From Sympetrum striolatum (taxonomy: Eukaryota > Arthropoda > Insecta > Odonata > Libellulidae): DNA of 64,000 nucleotides. Positions 22,547-34,310 of this stretch are shown in pieces. Location of the stretch: positions 12,958,001-13,022,000 of the forward strand of contig OX388348.1 in assembly GCA_947579665.1 (NCBI GenBank), written 5' to 3'. Position 1 is the first letter of the stretch. Each line of letters starts with the position of its first letter. The notes beneath the pieces are model-generated. The model had not been told where the DNA came from. It was given only the letters and a program-made list of their open reading frames with translations, and did no database searches. Both the position numbers and the translations under genes were made by a program.

Positions 22547-22905
22547 CGTATTTATTTGTAAATTGAATCATGATAATTCTTACTTAAAAATCTCGAAACA
22601 TTATGTAATATTCGTAAGAATTCTTAACTTAAAATGGAAGGCTTTATCTGCATATACATCCCTCTATGATAAAATAAAACCCTACCATTATATGATGCCA
22701 ATAATAAAAAAATTGCGAAAAATCAGGATATATTTGTAAGTTAAATCATGCTATTACTTATTTTAAATCCCCGAAACATTACCTAATATTTCTTGCAACT
22801 CAAAAGACAAATTTGAAGACTTTATCTACATATATAGGTATCCCCTTATGATATCATAAAATGTTACCATGATAAAATGCCAATACTAACAAAATTCTTC
22901 CTTGG
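22547..22905. repeat. Two-unit tandem duplication of about 178 bp
   Basis: Unit 1 (22547-22726) and unit 2 (22727-22905) share TATTTGTAAATTGAATCATG, CGAAACATTATGTAATATT, GGCTTTATCTGCATATA and ATGATGCCAATAATAA landmarks in order. The DNA just before unit 1 (GTCATACTAACAATAAAATA) resembles the unit end, so a partial third copy may precede it. AT-rich and non-coding; possibly a satellite seed. Confidence 0.65.
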
Positions 22906-25470
22906 TAAGACTTGCTTGTTATACTCCGCCATTCTGGAATGGTAAGCCAACATCCAAAAAGGGGATCTTCCTTCAAAAACATCTCCGACCTTTCCTTTAC
23001 GTGAACGATCCGATGATCGTAATATTATTTTATTCTTCAGGGTCATTCGGCATCTCCTAAAATGAGGAGACCCGGGCATACCCTTCCCTTTTACCAATTT
23101 CGTTCCTATTGGCTCGTCAATACATGACGACTCATTCCCAAACCATAACATATATCGTAAAAATTAACACAAATCTATATCGCTATTTCAAATCCTTTAT
23201 GACTGAAATACATCAACTATAATATAAAAACGAATTAAATGCCACATATAAGATCGAATTAATATGCCAAAGATAGAAGTATCAAGAATCCAGTCCAAGC
23301 TTCAGATGCTACCAATCGACAATATTTGCATTATTGACGCATCCTTTGTTGACTCAAATCCAACAAGTACGGGATCAATTATTGACAAATATCTGTAGTC
23401 GCAATTGTTGATTATTCTTTGTTTCAAGTAAACATGCACATCTAGGAGTTGATAAGTGATACGCAACGCTACATTGTTTAAAACAATCGCCGGTTGTTAT
23501 TACATCATTACTGATACATATCTAAAACTTCTCACTGATTGTTGCCGGATTTCGGATCTCTTCGTGGTTAAGTACGATGAAATGTTTAAAACATTTCCCA
23601 TTTTTACAATATATGAGGCTTTCATCGCCATAACTTTACTAAATTATACTTCGTAGTGAGAAATAAATTTTACAGAGATTTGAAAATAAACACTGTTCTT
23701 ATGAATTATACTTTTTAAGGTGAACCTTATTTCACCGAGATACCTAAATAAATATTCTAGGCTTTCATATTAAAACTAAATCCAGAGATGTAAAACCAAT
23801 ATTTTCCGAAAAATCTATCAGCAACAGAAAGAATCAACCAACAGCCTAGTGATTCAACGACAAAAACGAAAAGAACAAGCAAACAACAAAAACAAACACA
23901 TTCATTTACAGTGAAAAACTCCAATGTTTTACACCAACAAAAATGGAGGATTTTAGCAAGGATAGCGCTGTATAAGGTATCGATAGATCCTCTAAAATAT
24001 GTATACTCCTTACTGTTACGATACAAAAACCCTGTCAAGAGGAGACCTAGAAGAGTATCAGAGAGGCACCCTTAGGGGAAAAACAGAGAGAATGTTCCCG
24101 AACGGGAAACAAGCATCGGAAACCAAATGAAGAAATGTTATACCTGATAACTTGAGTCGGAAGAGGAAATCTCGAATGAAGGAAAGATTCGATCTCTGAC
24201 TGAATTACGGTGGAAAGCGACACTGCCTCCAAACAAAGACAGACTATGTCTTCCGGGATAGAAAAGAAAGACAAATAAGTAACACTATCAGACTCACCAA
24301 ATGCGTCTGTAGGGTGCAGTTTTCGGATCTATATTCCTATGCTTTTTGTGCTGCAGATTGTTGAGCGAGAGGAAAAATAAGAGTTGCCAAGGTGATTCTC
24401 GGTACAGATGGAAATCGTTAGAACAAAAGGAGAAAAAATGTAAGATTATACCTTTCCAATAAATCCATACATCATATAGCGTTACAAGGAAAAAATCGCT
24501 AAAACAGATAGTTATTCTGGTTCTTTCTACTTACTACAAGAGACAGGGTAGAAAAATTAAAGATGTTGGTGTTAACATATCTCAAGCCATACGCAACTGG
24601 CGACTTGCGGGATACATAAAAATCTTTCTCACTTTGAACATGATATTAGTACCCTGATATCAAGACTCCTGCTAATTAAATGATTTTTGCTACAAAAAAT
24701 ACGTGACTACTCCTAGAATGTAGAAAGTTGCGAGATGAAGTCACACTGAATACATAGTTACTATTATGTAGAAGCATAGAGGAATTTTTTCTATGCAAGT
24801 GAAGAGGAATTAATTGACATTGTAATAATAATTAGGTCAAAACCAAGGAATTTATAGATCGCAATTTGAACTTGAAGTAGTGGGTAGTACATTTCATTAT
24901 TAGCTTTGAGGATGCGAAAAATTTTAATGTACGAAAAACAAAACGTTGGTATTCATACCACTGAAATAAAATTTAATTAATCCAATCAAATCAGTATAAT
25001 GTTGTGCAGCTTTTTTATAAGTAGCTTCACCCTTATCTTTATTATAATTTTATCTTAGACCTTATTTATATTGTGGGAATTTCCCTATTATGTGTGATTG
25101 TTTTGGTTAATCGCTCGATAATCTATTGTTTTATTTCTAATTTGAATTACTAATGAACCTCTAATTGACTCATACCTTTAGCAGCCAAAATTTATTCACA
25201 TCAATTTCCAATTATTTAAAAAAGAGAACAACCAATGAAAATGAAGAAGCTGTTCAAACAAACATCTCTCTTAGATAATTATATTCCTGAATTTAGAGAA
25301 ACAAATCATCTTCGAGATATGGTTAAAACTTCGACCCCTCAAATACGAAACGACGTTAAGAAGCCCAATTCTGTTAACGAACGGAATTATCATCAGCAAA
25401 CTTTTCCGCGACCCGAAACTTTTGCAACTATAGTTTTCGCGAGCACGTATCCGCCTCCGTACCAGAAATG
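22906..25470. other. AT-rich spacer with short mixed patches
   Basis: Frames at 22864-23151, 23757-24274 and 25235-25534 show no motif. 24040-24310 is less AT-rich (GAACGGGAAACAAGC). No repeat family copy is recognised. Confidence 0.5.
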
Positions 25471-25760
25471 AGAAATGCCTCGGATATCCTTCTTTTTGCT
25501 TGTTGTGCGGTCCCTCGATCCGGCGAAATTTCAAAAACCTGAGCGGACGCCTCAGGGTTACGGAGGTCGCGTCTTACCTCGGAAGGCGCGACCCGCGGAC
25601 TTGAGAAATGATCCTCGAAAGTGACTCTGCAAAAAACAATGCGGACGGCCCATGATGAAATGGGAGTGGACCAGAAATTCATCCTCGGAAAAAAGCCTCA
25701 AAAATCGCGAAAGGTTATGATCCTCGAAAATCTTAACGTCCGTAAGAGAGTATGTTGAGC
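25471..25760. other. CpG-rich island
   Basis: CTCGATCCGGCGAAATTTC, GAGCGGACGCCTCAGG, GGAGGTCGCGTCTTACCTCG and GAAGGCGCGACCCGCGG show dense CG steps. Overlapping minus-strand frames of 84-87 codons carry no motif. It resembles the other islands. Confidence 0.35.
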
Positions 25761-26105
25761 TGAGGAATGAAATGTTTCTCCTCTACGAGAAGAGATTCAT
25801 CATTTTTGACAGCGGGGATGGATGAACTTTAGAGAACAAATAATTGGGGCACAAATGACTAAAGACGAAGGGGATAAAAGCCCGAGGGATATTTAATTCA
25901 TGAACCATTCCTTTTTCTGAAAGATTGAGAATGATATCCCGACTTCATCTGAAATACCAGCTTCATTAGAGAGGCGCCCTGAGTCTGCATCAGCAATTCG
26001 ATTGTTCAATGATTGTCTGCTGGTCAATTTTTGTTGATTATTGATGTTTCCGGTCTGTGTTACTCATAAACAATATCGGCCTCTCCGATTGTTACGTTAC
26101 GCTGT
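25761..26105. other. Spacer, no feature seen
   Basis: Mixed composition with no recognised gene or repeat. The last 100 bases contain TTGTTGATTATTGATG-type words leading into the tandem array. Confidence 0.5.
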
Positions 26106-26390
26106 ATTGTTGTTACGAAAACTCTTTTTTTGTTAAGCTATTTCTCTCCATTGCATTGAAAATCATATTACCCTCTTCAATGTTGGTAAAAAGACTCTTT
26201 TGTTTGTAAGCTATTTCTCTCAATCGAATAACACATTTATAACACGATACATTGTTGAAACAAAGACTTCTTTGTTGGTAAACTATTTCTCTCAATCGAA
26301 TAAAAAGTATACGACACGCTTCATTGTTGTTACAAAAACCCCTTTGTTAGTGAGCTATTTCTCTTCATTGAATAACACGTACACTTCAAA
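26106..26390 (+). repeat. Tandem array of four 72-73 bp units
   Basis: Units start at 26106, 26179, 26251 and 26323. Each has ATTGTTGTTACAAAAAC, CTTTTTTGTTAGTAAGC, then TATTTCTCTCAATCGAATAA and ACACG..ACACTTC. The period of 72 is divisible by three, so one frame stays open through the array and into the flank (26200-26655), giving an apparent 151-residue peptide with a 24-residue repeat (YFSQSN landmark). That peptide resembles no family I know and is most simply explained by repeat periodicity. Confidence 0.75.
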
Positions 26391-29300
26391 TCTCAACTCC
26401 AGTGCACTCATGCCGTTGAGAAGGGTCGTTAGAACTACAAATTTATTCATTGCCAATAATCTATCGCTAACTTTAATAATTTATCTCACTTCTTTACTCC
26501 ATGTAGCCGACCCCGTTATCGAAGGTTTCTCCAAAGCATCCGTCACTTCCCCGGAAAGAATTGCTGAAACCAACATTCACGCAGCTTATAAGATTCGTCC
26601 CATTCCTTATAAATTGGTCATACTCTCCATCATAAGCAAAAGGTTTACCACTTGAATTTCTTTTACGATCCAGGCATTCTTGAAAAACACCTCAATGCAT
26701 TCCTAAGCAAATAAAGGGAAATGCCTTTCTTCACGAAATGCTACGTATGAAACATCTGTCGGCTTCAATTTCATCTCTCTAAGCATATGCATGTCCCCTA
26801 AAAGCTACACGAAGAATTCTCTTTCCAAACCCATCAGGCTATCGGATTCCATAAGTGCAAAGGAAAGTGAAGACTTCGAAAAGGCGACCGGTGATACTGT
26901 TGTGCTCCCTTGATATTTATGTTTCCAAGACCTACGAGGTTTTCGTTACATTGTAACATCTACCAAGCCAGAGCACTACATACCTGAAAATTATTATGCT
27001 TAAAATGTTACAGAATTGATATCTTTAGGGTTGAACCAAATCCAGTTACAAGCCTTACATTGTAACGATTTAAAAAAATCCTTGATTACAGAATAACCTC
27101 TTGTTATTTAAGTGGTAAACCGGACACCGGGAGATTTTCTCTACCTTGCATAAAGGCAAACATTCAAATCTAATAGGAAAATAAAAACGGTCGCACTGCC
27201 TGTTTAAACTTTAAAATATATAAATAAGAAAAGGATTCGAATTGAAGGATACATTCAGAAAAGAACAATATTGTGTAAAAAGTATGCGATTATTAGCTAC
27301 TCTGTAAAGCCATCTTCATAAATTCCCCCATTATTTTTTCCAGGGGGAAAATGGGGAAGACCTCAGGTGGACCCCTTATCGTGTTCATAAAAAACTTGTA
27401 TTTCTTCCTTTAATAAGAGTGATTTATCGAGCTTAGGTCTTAGATCAAGATTTAAATTAATCCATGAATCTCTATTCCAGCCATAAGATCCTCCCCCTCA
27501 TGGTTAGGCCTTGCAGAGCCAGCCCAACCCCGCCTTTTGTTTTCGAAATTCGCACTTCTTCAGATAGAATTTGGACACTTCCGGCCCCTTGAACGTCTTT
27601 CACAGGCCAGTAGACTGTGATACAAAAAACACTACTCTAGGTTCCCGCATTTCGCAAATTCCAGAACGTACCGGCAGATGCCCTAAGAAAACAACGATGA
27701 CTTTTTTTTCACAGTTAGCACTACTGAGAATCTTGATTCAATTGCAGCGACCGCAATTTCGGAATTAAAACCAACATATTAAAAAAAAACAATTAGCTCA
27801 ATTATCGTGTAAAACTGGTCTTTATCTTCTGGAGGCAATCTAACTCTTTCACGTAGCGGAAACTTGACAGCATAAGAGCTGCAAGGAGTTGACGAAAATC
27901 CAGTTTGGCCCTAGTTACTGCTCAAGTTTATTCATTCAATTTTCCGTTTGTCGAGCTTCTCATTGTTACTCTAAAGCATTATTTAAACTCCATAGTGACA
28001 AGCAGTGAGAGGGATGAATAACAATGGATACGATAAATTGTTGATCCAATGGAAATAAGAATAGAAAAAGGAGTAAACACTAAGAAAATGTAGTAAACTA
28101 CTATATTGAGTTTCCTTGGGATAATATAATGGAATAACATCTAAATTGTGATTAAAGATCCTTCATTTTCAACCAATTAAAATATGATACTGATTCTACG
28201 CTTCCCATGTACGCGATGGAATTAACATTGCTAAGTGAATCACTTACTGTAAACGTTATGGAGTACCAACTCTTCCTGGTAATCATATATACGTAAGTGT
28301 TCTTCCATTCAGTAGATTCAAGTCCCATATTTCCATTTCTATACCATTTCTTTCGTTGACTGGTAATCCTACAATAATTTTAACTAGTTTATCACTACAT
28401 AATTGATCATTTCTGGCCGTTCTTCGTAATAATATATATTATTCATATCTCATAGTTTTCGCAAGTTTAGAGGAGTAAATCCACCAAAGAAGAATAAAGA
28501 TACCGAATACTCTTCACCTTGCAAACTTGAAACATTCCCAAGGACAAAAAATCTTCTAGTGAAGCCTAGCTTGGCGTACATAAATGCTTGAGTGCCACTG
28601 GTATAACTTGTTCGGCGATCCACTCCACCTCGAACTTGATCAACTGCCTTCAATAGAACCTATTCCTCCGTGAATGAAAACTTGACGTAACAAGATAGGG
28701 GGCATTAAGATTCTACCACACCGCAGCATTCCACGGTTCCTGCATACTTGGGATGCAGCGGATGAAACTTGCCAAGTATCCCAGCAGACTCATTTGAAAT
28801 TCGTCCATCATCCCGTAATTTCTCCCCAACAACTAATTATGAAGATCCTGGACCAGCAATGGGTATTTAGGGGCAATGGAAGGTAGGATACGCAGCACTT
28901 CCGAAGCCAACGAATTTGCACCGCCACTCGCTGATTAAATTAACTTTCAAAGACCGAAACTTGACACTTAAAAATTGAATTATGCAACGGAAAATATATT
29001 TTAAGCATTAGCCACGCTGGGAATTTATTTTAAATTTGGAGAATTAAGAAATGATATGAGAATTAAAAAGTTTAAGCTCTTTTGAGAATTGATATGGATG
29101 CATTTAGGTGAATCACTAAGACTTTTTAAGCCAGTTGTTAATAGATACCTACACATTACAGACTCCAAAAGATATACCTACATCAGATACAAGCGCTATT
29201 TTTTCCTCTACATTCTGGAGTTCTAAAATAGTTTCATATCGATCAACTACCCGTAACAAAGCAGCAACACAACTGTCAAGCAATTATCGATAGTAAATAA

Positions 29301-29942
29301 CATCTACTATGCTGAATTACACCCAGTAGTAGCCTATAGCAACGATAATCAATTTTAATGCTAAAATATATGGAGCTACGTAGAATCACAGCAAAGAGTG
29401 ACGTACACTGAATATATCAGACTCTTAAATCGAAAAATGTCATGAAAAAGCAAAGAAAACGTCAAAGAAAAATTAAAAGAAGTTATGACCAATCACAAAA
29501 CCAAAAATATACACGAATACGTAAAAGTGATAATTATAGAAAAAATACTAATTTTCTGCTACATACATATAATTTACATGTATGTGTAAGTCAAGAATTC
29601 CTCAATTAACTAACATTTTCAATGTCCTGCCAAACTGCATAAAATCTAAGGAACCCTTCCTTGTTTCGTGGTTTCTGAACGACAAATGAGAAAACACATT
29701 TACAGTAGTAATTCAATCGTAAATTTGGGTTTCGGGAGCAGGAATTGTCCGTAGCTTTTATAGAAACAATAATAATCCGAATTCAGAGTTATTACTGAAA
29801 CATCTATTAAAATTTCCATTGAGGATAGCTGAACACATTTGACAGCCTTTCTCTTCTTTAATATGAAAGAAATTGTCAACTTAAAGCCCCTTATGATATA
29901 ATCCATCGTTCAAAAAGTTCCCAAACTTATTTTTTGAGGCAA
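26391..29942. other. Spacer, one small hairpin, no gene seen
   Basis: AT-rich to mixed DNA. At 27323-27358, TTCCCCCATT and AATGGGGAA, with TTTTCC and GGAAAA inside, form a compact hairpin. 28450-28950 is more balanced and contains a 67-codon minus-strand frame without a motif. 28950-29940 is AT-rich. Confidence 0.5.
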
Positions 29943-30062
29943 AAACGCCAAGCAGGAGAAATGTAAAATTCTAGTGGCAGATAGCACCACGTATTGTGGG
30001 TACAGCTACCTACCACCTACCTATCTACAACCAGAATTTTACATTTCTCCTGCTTGGCGTTT
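29943..30062. mobile_element. Foldback element with perfect 30 bp arms
   Basis: The arm at 29943-29972 (starting AAACGCCAAGCAGGAG) is the exact inverted complement of 30033-30062 (ending CTCCTGCTTGGCGTTT). The spacer is 60 bp, and the arms extend inward imperfectly (GTGGCAGATAG against CTATCTACAAC). Non-coding and MITE-like. Arm identity suggests recent formation or gene conversion. Target duplication was not identified, so the superfamily is unknown. Confidence 0.75.
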
Positions 30063-31079
30063 GTGTAGGAAAAAATTAGTTCGAGGATTTTCCGAACGAT
30101 GCAGTAGCACCCTGAGCGGTTGCCACGAGATCCCAAGAGGCACCGACAGCATCCTCCGTACCAAAATTTCAATAATTCCATCTAAAAATCCAACATCCGC
30201 TCGTCTAAAGAAAGCCGTATGACCGCGTTTGCATCCTGTAACATCAGCAGCTAAATCCGAGCCCACAGATTATAACGAAGGCACTTTTATATTGTTTCAG
30301 AGAGGAAGTCATAAATCAATCAAGATTAATTGTGGGATAGTAATGAGAAAGTCTGAACGATTTATGAGACGGGGCGATAATTCCGGGAGTGACGAATGCC
30401 CCGTTAATTAACATCGATTGCCTGCACCTTGTGGTAGGGCGAAATGATCCGTGAATCCGGAGACCTATGGATAGGTGGAGCCACGGAGGAATTAAAAAAA
30501 GGGAAATGCCGCCGAAATTCGCTCCGGTAGCTGATGAGGACAAACAGCTCTCGAGAGGAAAATCATTTCTGCCTTCTTCAAGCTATACCTTTCTATCCAA
30601 TATTTCCTACGGCGCTTCCCCTTCCTCGGTTCTTTATATCTCCGAGATAGCGTAAATCATCCGCTATCTTTCTCCTTCCAATTTTCCACCCTCTTCTCTC
30701 TTCCTCCGTTCCTTTCCCTCCCTAATTCTTCTTGTTCTACGTCATCAAAACTGTCATCCCACCAAGTTATTTCCATAAGAAGATATAGAATTCTTGCTGA
30801 AGATATTCCTTCAGTTCTTACCCGTTTATTACGAGGGTGTGACTGAGAAGTATTTAACAACCATCACCATGGTCACATTCTTCAATAAAACCACACGGTA
30901 ATTACATTAGATGATTGTTATTATTATAGAAACGCTGCAAGAAGATCATAAATCTGGTGGCAGTGGTTTTATTTCTTGATGACGTAAATTTATAAGGGTT
31001 GGAATAAATCGCAAAGAAAATCAAATAAAGTTAGATTATATTTTCCAAACAATGTCAACACAAGTGTTATCTGTGTCAG
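30063..31079. other. CpG-containing island, then a pyrimidine run
   Basis: 30080-30560 is richer in CG steps and has several overlapping 60-82-codon frames without motifs. 30655-30740 is a near-continuous pyrimidine run (CTTTCTCCTTCCAATTTTCC and similar). The rest is AT-rich. Confidence 0.45.
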
Positions 31080-31255
31080 AGCCAAGGCTGGTTTGAACCT
31101 CATCCCCTCTGCCATTAGCTATCAAGCAGTAGAGGGGAATGAGGCATACAAGACAAGATGAGGAATGAGGTAGTTTGCCTTTACTTTTCTTGTCAAGTCT
31201 TTATCAACACCATTATTCAGCATCACTCAAGTGTTATCAGTACAATAAAACCACA
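31080..31255 (+). mobile_element. Repeat family A, copy 4
   Basis: This is the clearest core copy. AAGGCTGGTTTGAACCTCAT includes a B-box-like GGTTTGAACCT (31090-31100). The hairpin arm CCTCATCCCCTCTGC (31098-31112) faces GCAGTAGAGGGGAATGAGG (31126-31144). Then come CAAGACAAGATGAGG, AATGAGGTAGTTTGCC and the downstream words CACCATTATTCAGCATCACT. The copy stops just before SINE S3c. Confidence 0.8.
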
Positions 31256-31267
31256 AAGGTAACGAAT

Positions 31268-31325
31268 GTTAAAAATGACCACCTGCCTGAGACTCGAAGT
31301 CAAGTCTCCCACTTCCCAGGCAGTA
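31268..31325 (-). mobile_element. tRNA-like SINE fragment S3c, minus strand
   Basis: On the minus strand it reads CTGCCTGGGAAGTGGGAGAC, then TTCGAGTCTCAGGCAGG and GGTCATTTTTAACATTC. It matches the arm, B box and tail of S3a, S3b and S3d but lacks the A-box half. It abuts the end of repeat family A copy 4. Confidence 0.55.
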
Positions 31326-31345
31326 CACATCTCATTTTATTTTCA

Positions 31346-31440
31346 TATTGGTTTGGTGAGGTGACTACGTGTTTAGAATATCTACCCAGAAAGCAGAAGA
31401 CCTGGGTTCAAGTCTCAGCCATACCTATAATTTTCACTTC
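31346..31440 (+). mobile_element. tRNA-like SINE fragment S3d, plus strand
   Basis: TTGGTTTGGTGAGGTGACTA at the head, TAGAATATCTACCCAG, GAAGACCTGGGTTCAAGTCT (B box GGTTCAAGTCT), then AGCCATACC and ATTTTCACTTC. It is head to head with S3c, about 20 bp apart. Confidence 0.6.
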
Positions 31441-33239
31441 AGCTGATCCTTTAGTTAGAAAATGTACGCCTAATCGTGATATGGATACAAATTTGCCTTT
31501 ACCTTAAGTATATCGTCAGTATACTTTTCTTGCATTGCCTTCATCAAAATTTTAGACTTTCATCCGGAAAAATCAGTCTTAATGATCGAATTTTCAATTG
31601 CATTATCCTTCAAAAATCATTAAAGAAAACCTTTGGGAAAGAATGCTGTAAATCCCTGAAATTTTCGATGACTTCTGAAAGTTATAATAATACAAATATA
31701 AGCGATTAAATATAAGAGATCATCACTTAATTATCCACGTTAAATCTTCATTTAAAGATGAGAATTAACTTTGAGATACAGCATTCAACTTGCTTCACGG
31801 ATTAACACTAAAGAAGTACATAATTAACTTTAAATATCAGCAACCACAGGTCAATATCGTGATCACTAATTGGATAGCCTCTGCTATCCAGAAAGGTAAA
31901 TCTAAAAACAATGTCCCCTACCGCTTTTATCTTAAATCCGAATTTTACACCAGTTATCCAAATCCCGGCTCCGCTACTTTCCCAAAACTTTCCCTCTCCT
32001 GAGCACCGCTTCAGAGGACAATCCCCGAATATAAATATTAATCATAACTGAGGATCTCCACGGGCCCTTGATTCAGATTCTAAATATCATCTCGCAACGA
32101 GAGCTCCTTCAAGAGACATCCGAATTTCAAAAAATAAATCCATCGTTATCTCCAACCCCTCACAATTTTCAGCTGTTTTTAATTCTACCACACTCCATTG
32201 AGGGCTCTTGAAGTTCAGTTGAACACGTATCAGGCCCTTACACTTTTCGCTTGTTAGTTTGATTTATAATTCTCTGCGACATAAACATATGTAATAATCA
32301 AGCTTTTGTTAACCGCGTTATTTCTCTATAAAACAGATTTTTTTCTTGTATCTCTAAGTTATTATTTGCCATTTTTTTGGTTTATTTTTGGTTCAACCAG
32401 CTTTAACTACAAAAGTATAACACAATATCAATTCTGCCAGTGAGCGTCTTAATGTTTTCCAACGTTAGGTAGGTTGATGAATCCGGAATTTCAGAATTGC
32501 AGCTATTTCTTTAAACCTCTGATTAAGCTAGCAATCCATTTCTATATAACATCTTTGCCTTCCACTGTTGTCACTTTCCAAGCATTCACTATTCCATCAC
32601 TTTCACCTTAAATCCATGTCTCCCGAACAATACTAAAAATGTCGACGAAATCTTACGTAAATAAAAAAATTTGATACGCTTTCTCCTACATCCCATCTCT
32701 TTCGATGAGAGCTTTGATTTGGAATAGAGGGACATATAGAAAATCATTAGTGGTTTTATTGATAGCAAAATCTATCTTGATATTACTGAAATTTTCACCA
32801 AATATTTATTAGTTATTTTACTGCTATTAATTCTACTATTACAAACATATATTTTTATCAAGTTCTGTACATTTTAACTTCTGCAATTTCAGACAACATT
32901 ATCATAACTTGTAATGTTTTTACCAGCAATGGTGAAGCTACCAATGATAAACAACTACTAACTTTAAGAATTATGATGATTGATAAAGACTTTTTCAACG
33001 ACACTTTCCACTGGGAAAAAATCTCCTTCCTAAATCATTCAATCCTTTTTCCTCCCGAAGGCACATCTACGCCCCTAAATTACCAGTCAACAGCGGAATA
33101 TTCAGTCCCTCGGCACGCCATCTCCGTAGTCATCAGAATTTTAAAGGTGAGGGAACATCGGATTTGTTTTAAGACGTCCCTTTTTTCGCCCTAGCTGTCG
33201 TTAACCGCAGGGTCACCCTACTCCTATAAAACAAAAACT
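31441..33239. other. AT-rich spacer, no feature seen
   Basis: Open frames of 70-77 codons at 31476-32002 have no motif. No recognised repeat family member. Confidence 0.5.
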
Positions 33240-33480
33240 TTTCCGTTTGTGTTTGCACTATCCTTTCCCTCCAACTTCCTTTCTACACTTCCTCCTTTCC
33301 AATATTTTCCTCTCACCCTTTCTCCCCTAACCTCCATTCTTCTTCAAGATCCCCTCTCTCTTTTCCTATCATCTCATCCTCGTCCCATCCATCATTCCCC
33401 ACCGCTACCCTTGTCTCCACCACCCTATCCGGCCCAGCCCCCCCATTCTGCATCCATTTACATGCCATCGAATCTCCAAG
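33240..33480. repeat. Long pyrimidine-rich tract
   Basis: The plus strand is almost entirely C and T for about 240 bases (CTATCCTTTCCCTCC, CTTCCTCCTTTCC, CCCCTCTCTCTTTTCC). The 122-codon plus-strand frame (serine/proline/leucine-rich) and the opposing 80-codon frame are composition artefacts. Mirror-like pyrimidine tracts can adopt triplex structure; that is inference. Confidence 0.55.
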
Positions 33481-33800
33481 TCTCACTGCAGTTCCTATCG
33501 CGATTAACACACCACCACTCAGAGAACGACGTCGTCTCTTTCCGATATGCGTCAATATCGAGACCCCGGATCATTATTCCAGTGAACCGCGTCCCACGCG
33601 GAGGCCGCCTTCGCTGAATCCGTGGACCCCCACACGTATGGGCGTGGTCACGATAATTGCCTCCTATCTCGCTCCCGAGGTTTCGATCCGAAAGGTGACG
33701 AATTATAAAAGCAGGGAGGCGATGGGTATCCGCCGCGGAAATGGTCGGACAATTGTCTCTACCTCTGGTCCACTCAGCCACCCATCATCAAGGCCGAATT
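33481..33800 (+). promoter_or_regulatory. CpG-rich island with a TATA box
   Basis: CGACGTCGTCTC, GCGTCCCACGCGGAGGCCG, GTATGGGCGTGGTCACG and CCGCCGCGGAAATGG show dense CG. TATAAA at 33704-33709 (AATTATAAAAGCAGGG) is promoter-like. No initiator or downstream gene is identified, so promoter use is speculative. Confidence 0.3.
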
Positions 33801-34175
33801 AACACTCTCAGAGACCCTGGGGTTTCCAGTAGACGCCCCCTACATATCTACGTACCATTATTGAGATACAGTGTGGTGCTTTGAATCAGCTATTGGTATG
33901 CCGCGTGTTATTTGAGTATTCCTATCATTTCTATTTTAATGATTGCTATACTATGTCTGTTTAGACAGTCATTTACTACAAATTCGTAATAAAGAACTTA
34001 AATATATTATTATAAGTACATTTTTCTAAGTATAAAATTTAAATTGTCAAAGACGAAATCGACCAGAAATCCTAGCCCACATATCTTGTAAATATTATTA
34101 TTTTCTATGAGGTATTTCATTTGATATATACCACGTAAGTAAGAAGTAAACAGGACAGTTCACTATTATTTGGCG
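33801..34175. other. AT-rich spacer
   Basis: No gene or repeat is recognised between the CpG island and the SINE relative. Confidence 0.5.
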
Positions 34176-34310
34176 GGTTCCCAGACAGCCAAGAGGACAA
34201 CGAGTTTGTCTTTGATCAAAGCTGTTCTGGGGTTCGATTCCCGGTTGGAGCTATCCGATGACCCCGAAAAACTACTATATTAGCTAATATAGGAAGTAGT
34301 GAAACCTTTT
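34176..34310 (+). mobile_element. Diverged relative of SINE S1
   Basis: GGTTCCCAGACAGCC, AAGAGGACAACGAGTTTGTC, TTTGATCAAAGCTGTTC and the B box GGTTCGATTCC align through their length with the S1 head. The body differs: ATCCGATGACCCCG, then a palindrome TATATTAGCTAATATA (34276-34291) flanked by ACTAC and GTAGT. It is an older copy or a sister family sharing the tRNA-derived head. No target duplication was recognised. Confidence 0.65.

Noticed and set aside
26200..26655. 151-codon frame with internal repeats
   Set aside because: Explained by the 72 bp tandem period being divisible by three; kept only as a finding to test.
28450..28653. 67-codon minus-strand frame with VRGG residues, resembling the LINE terminus
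   Set aside because: The surrounding residues do not follow the LDD.RGG..Y.EMK order; the match is coincidental.
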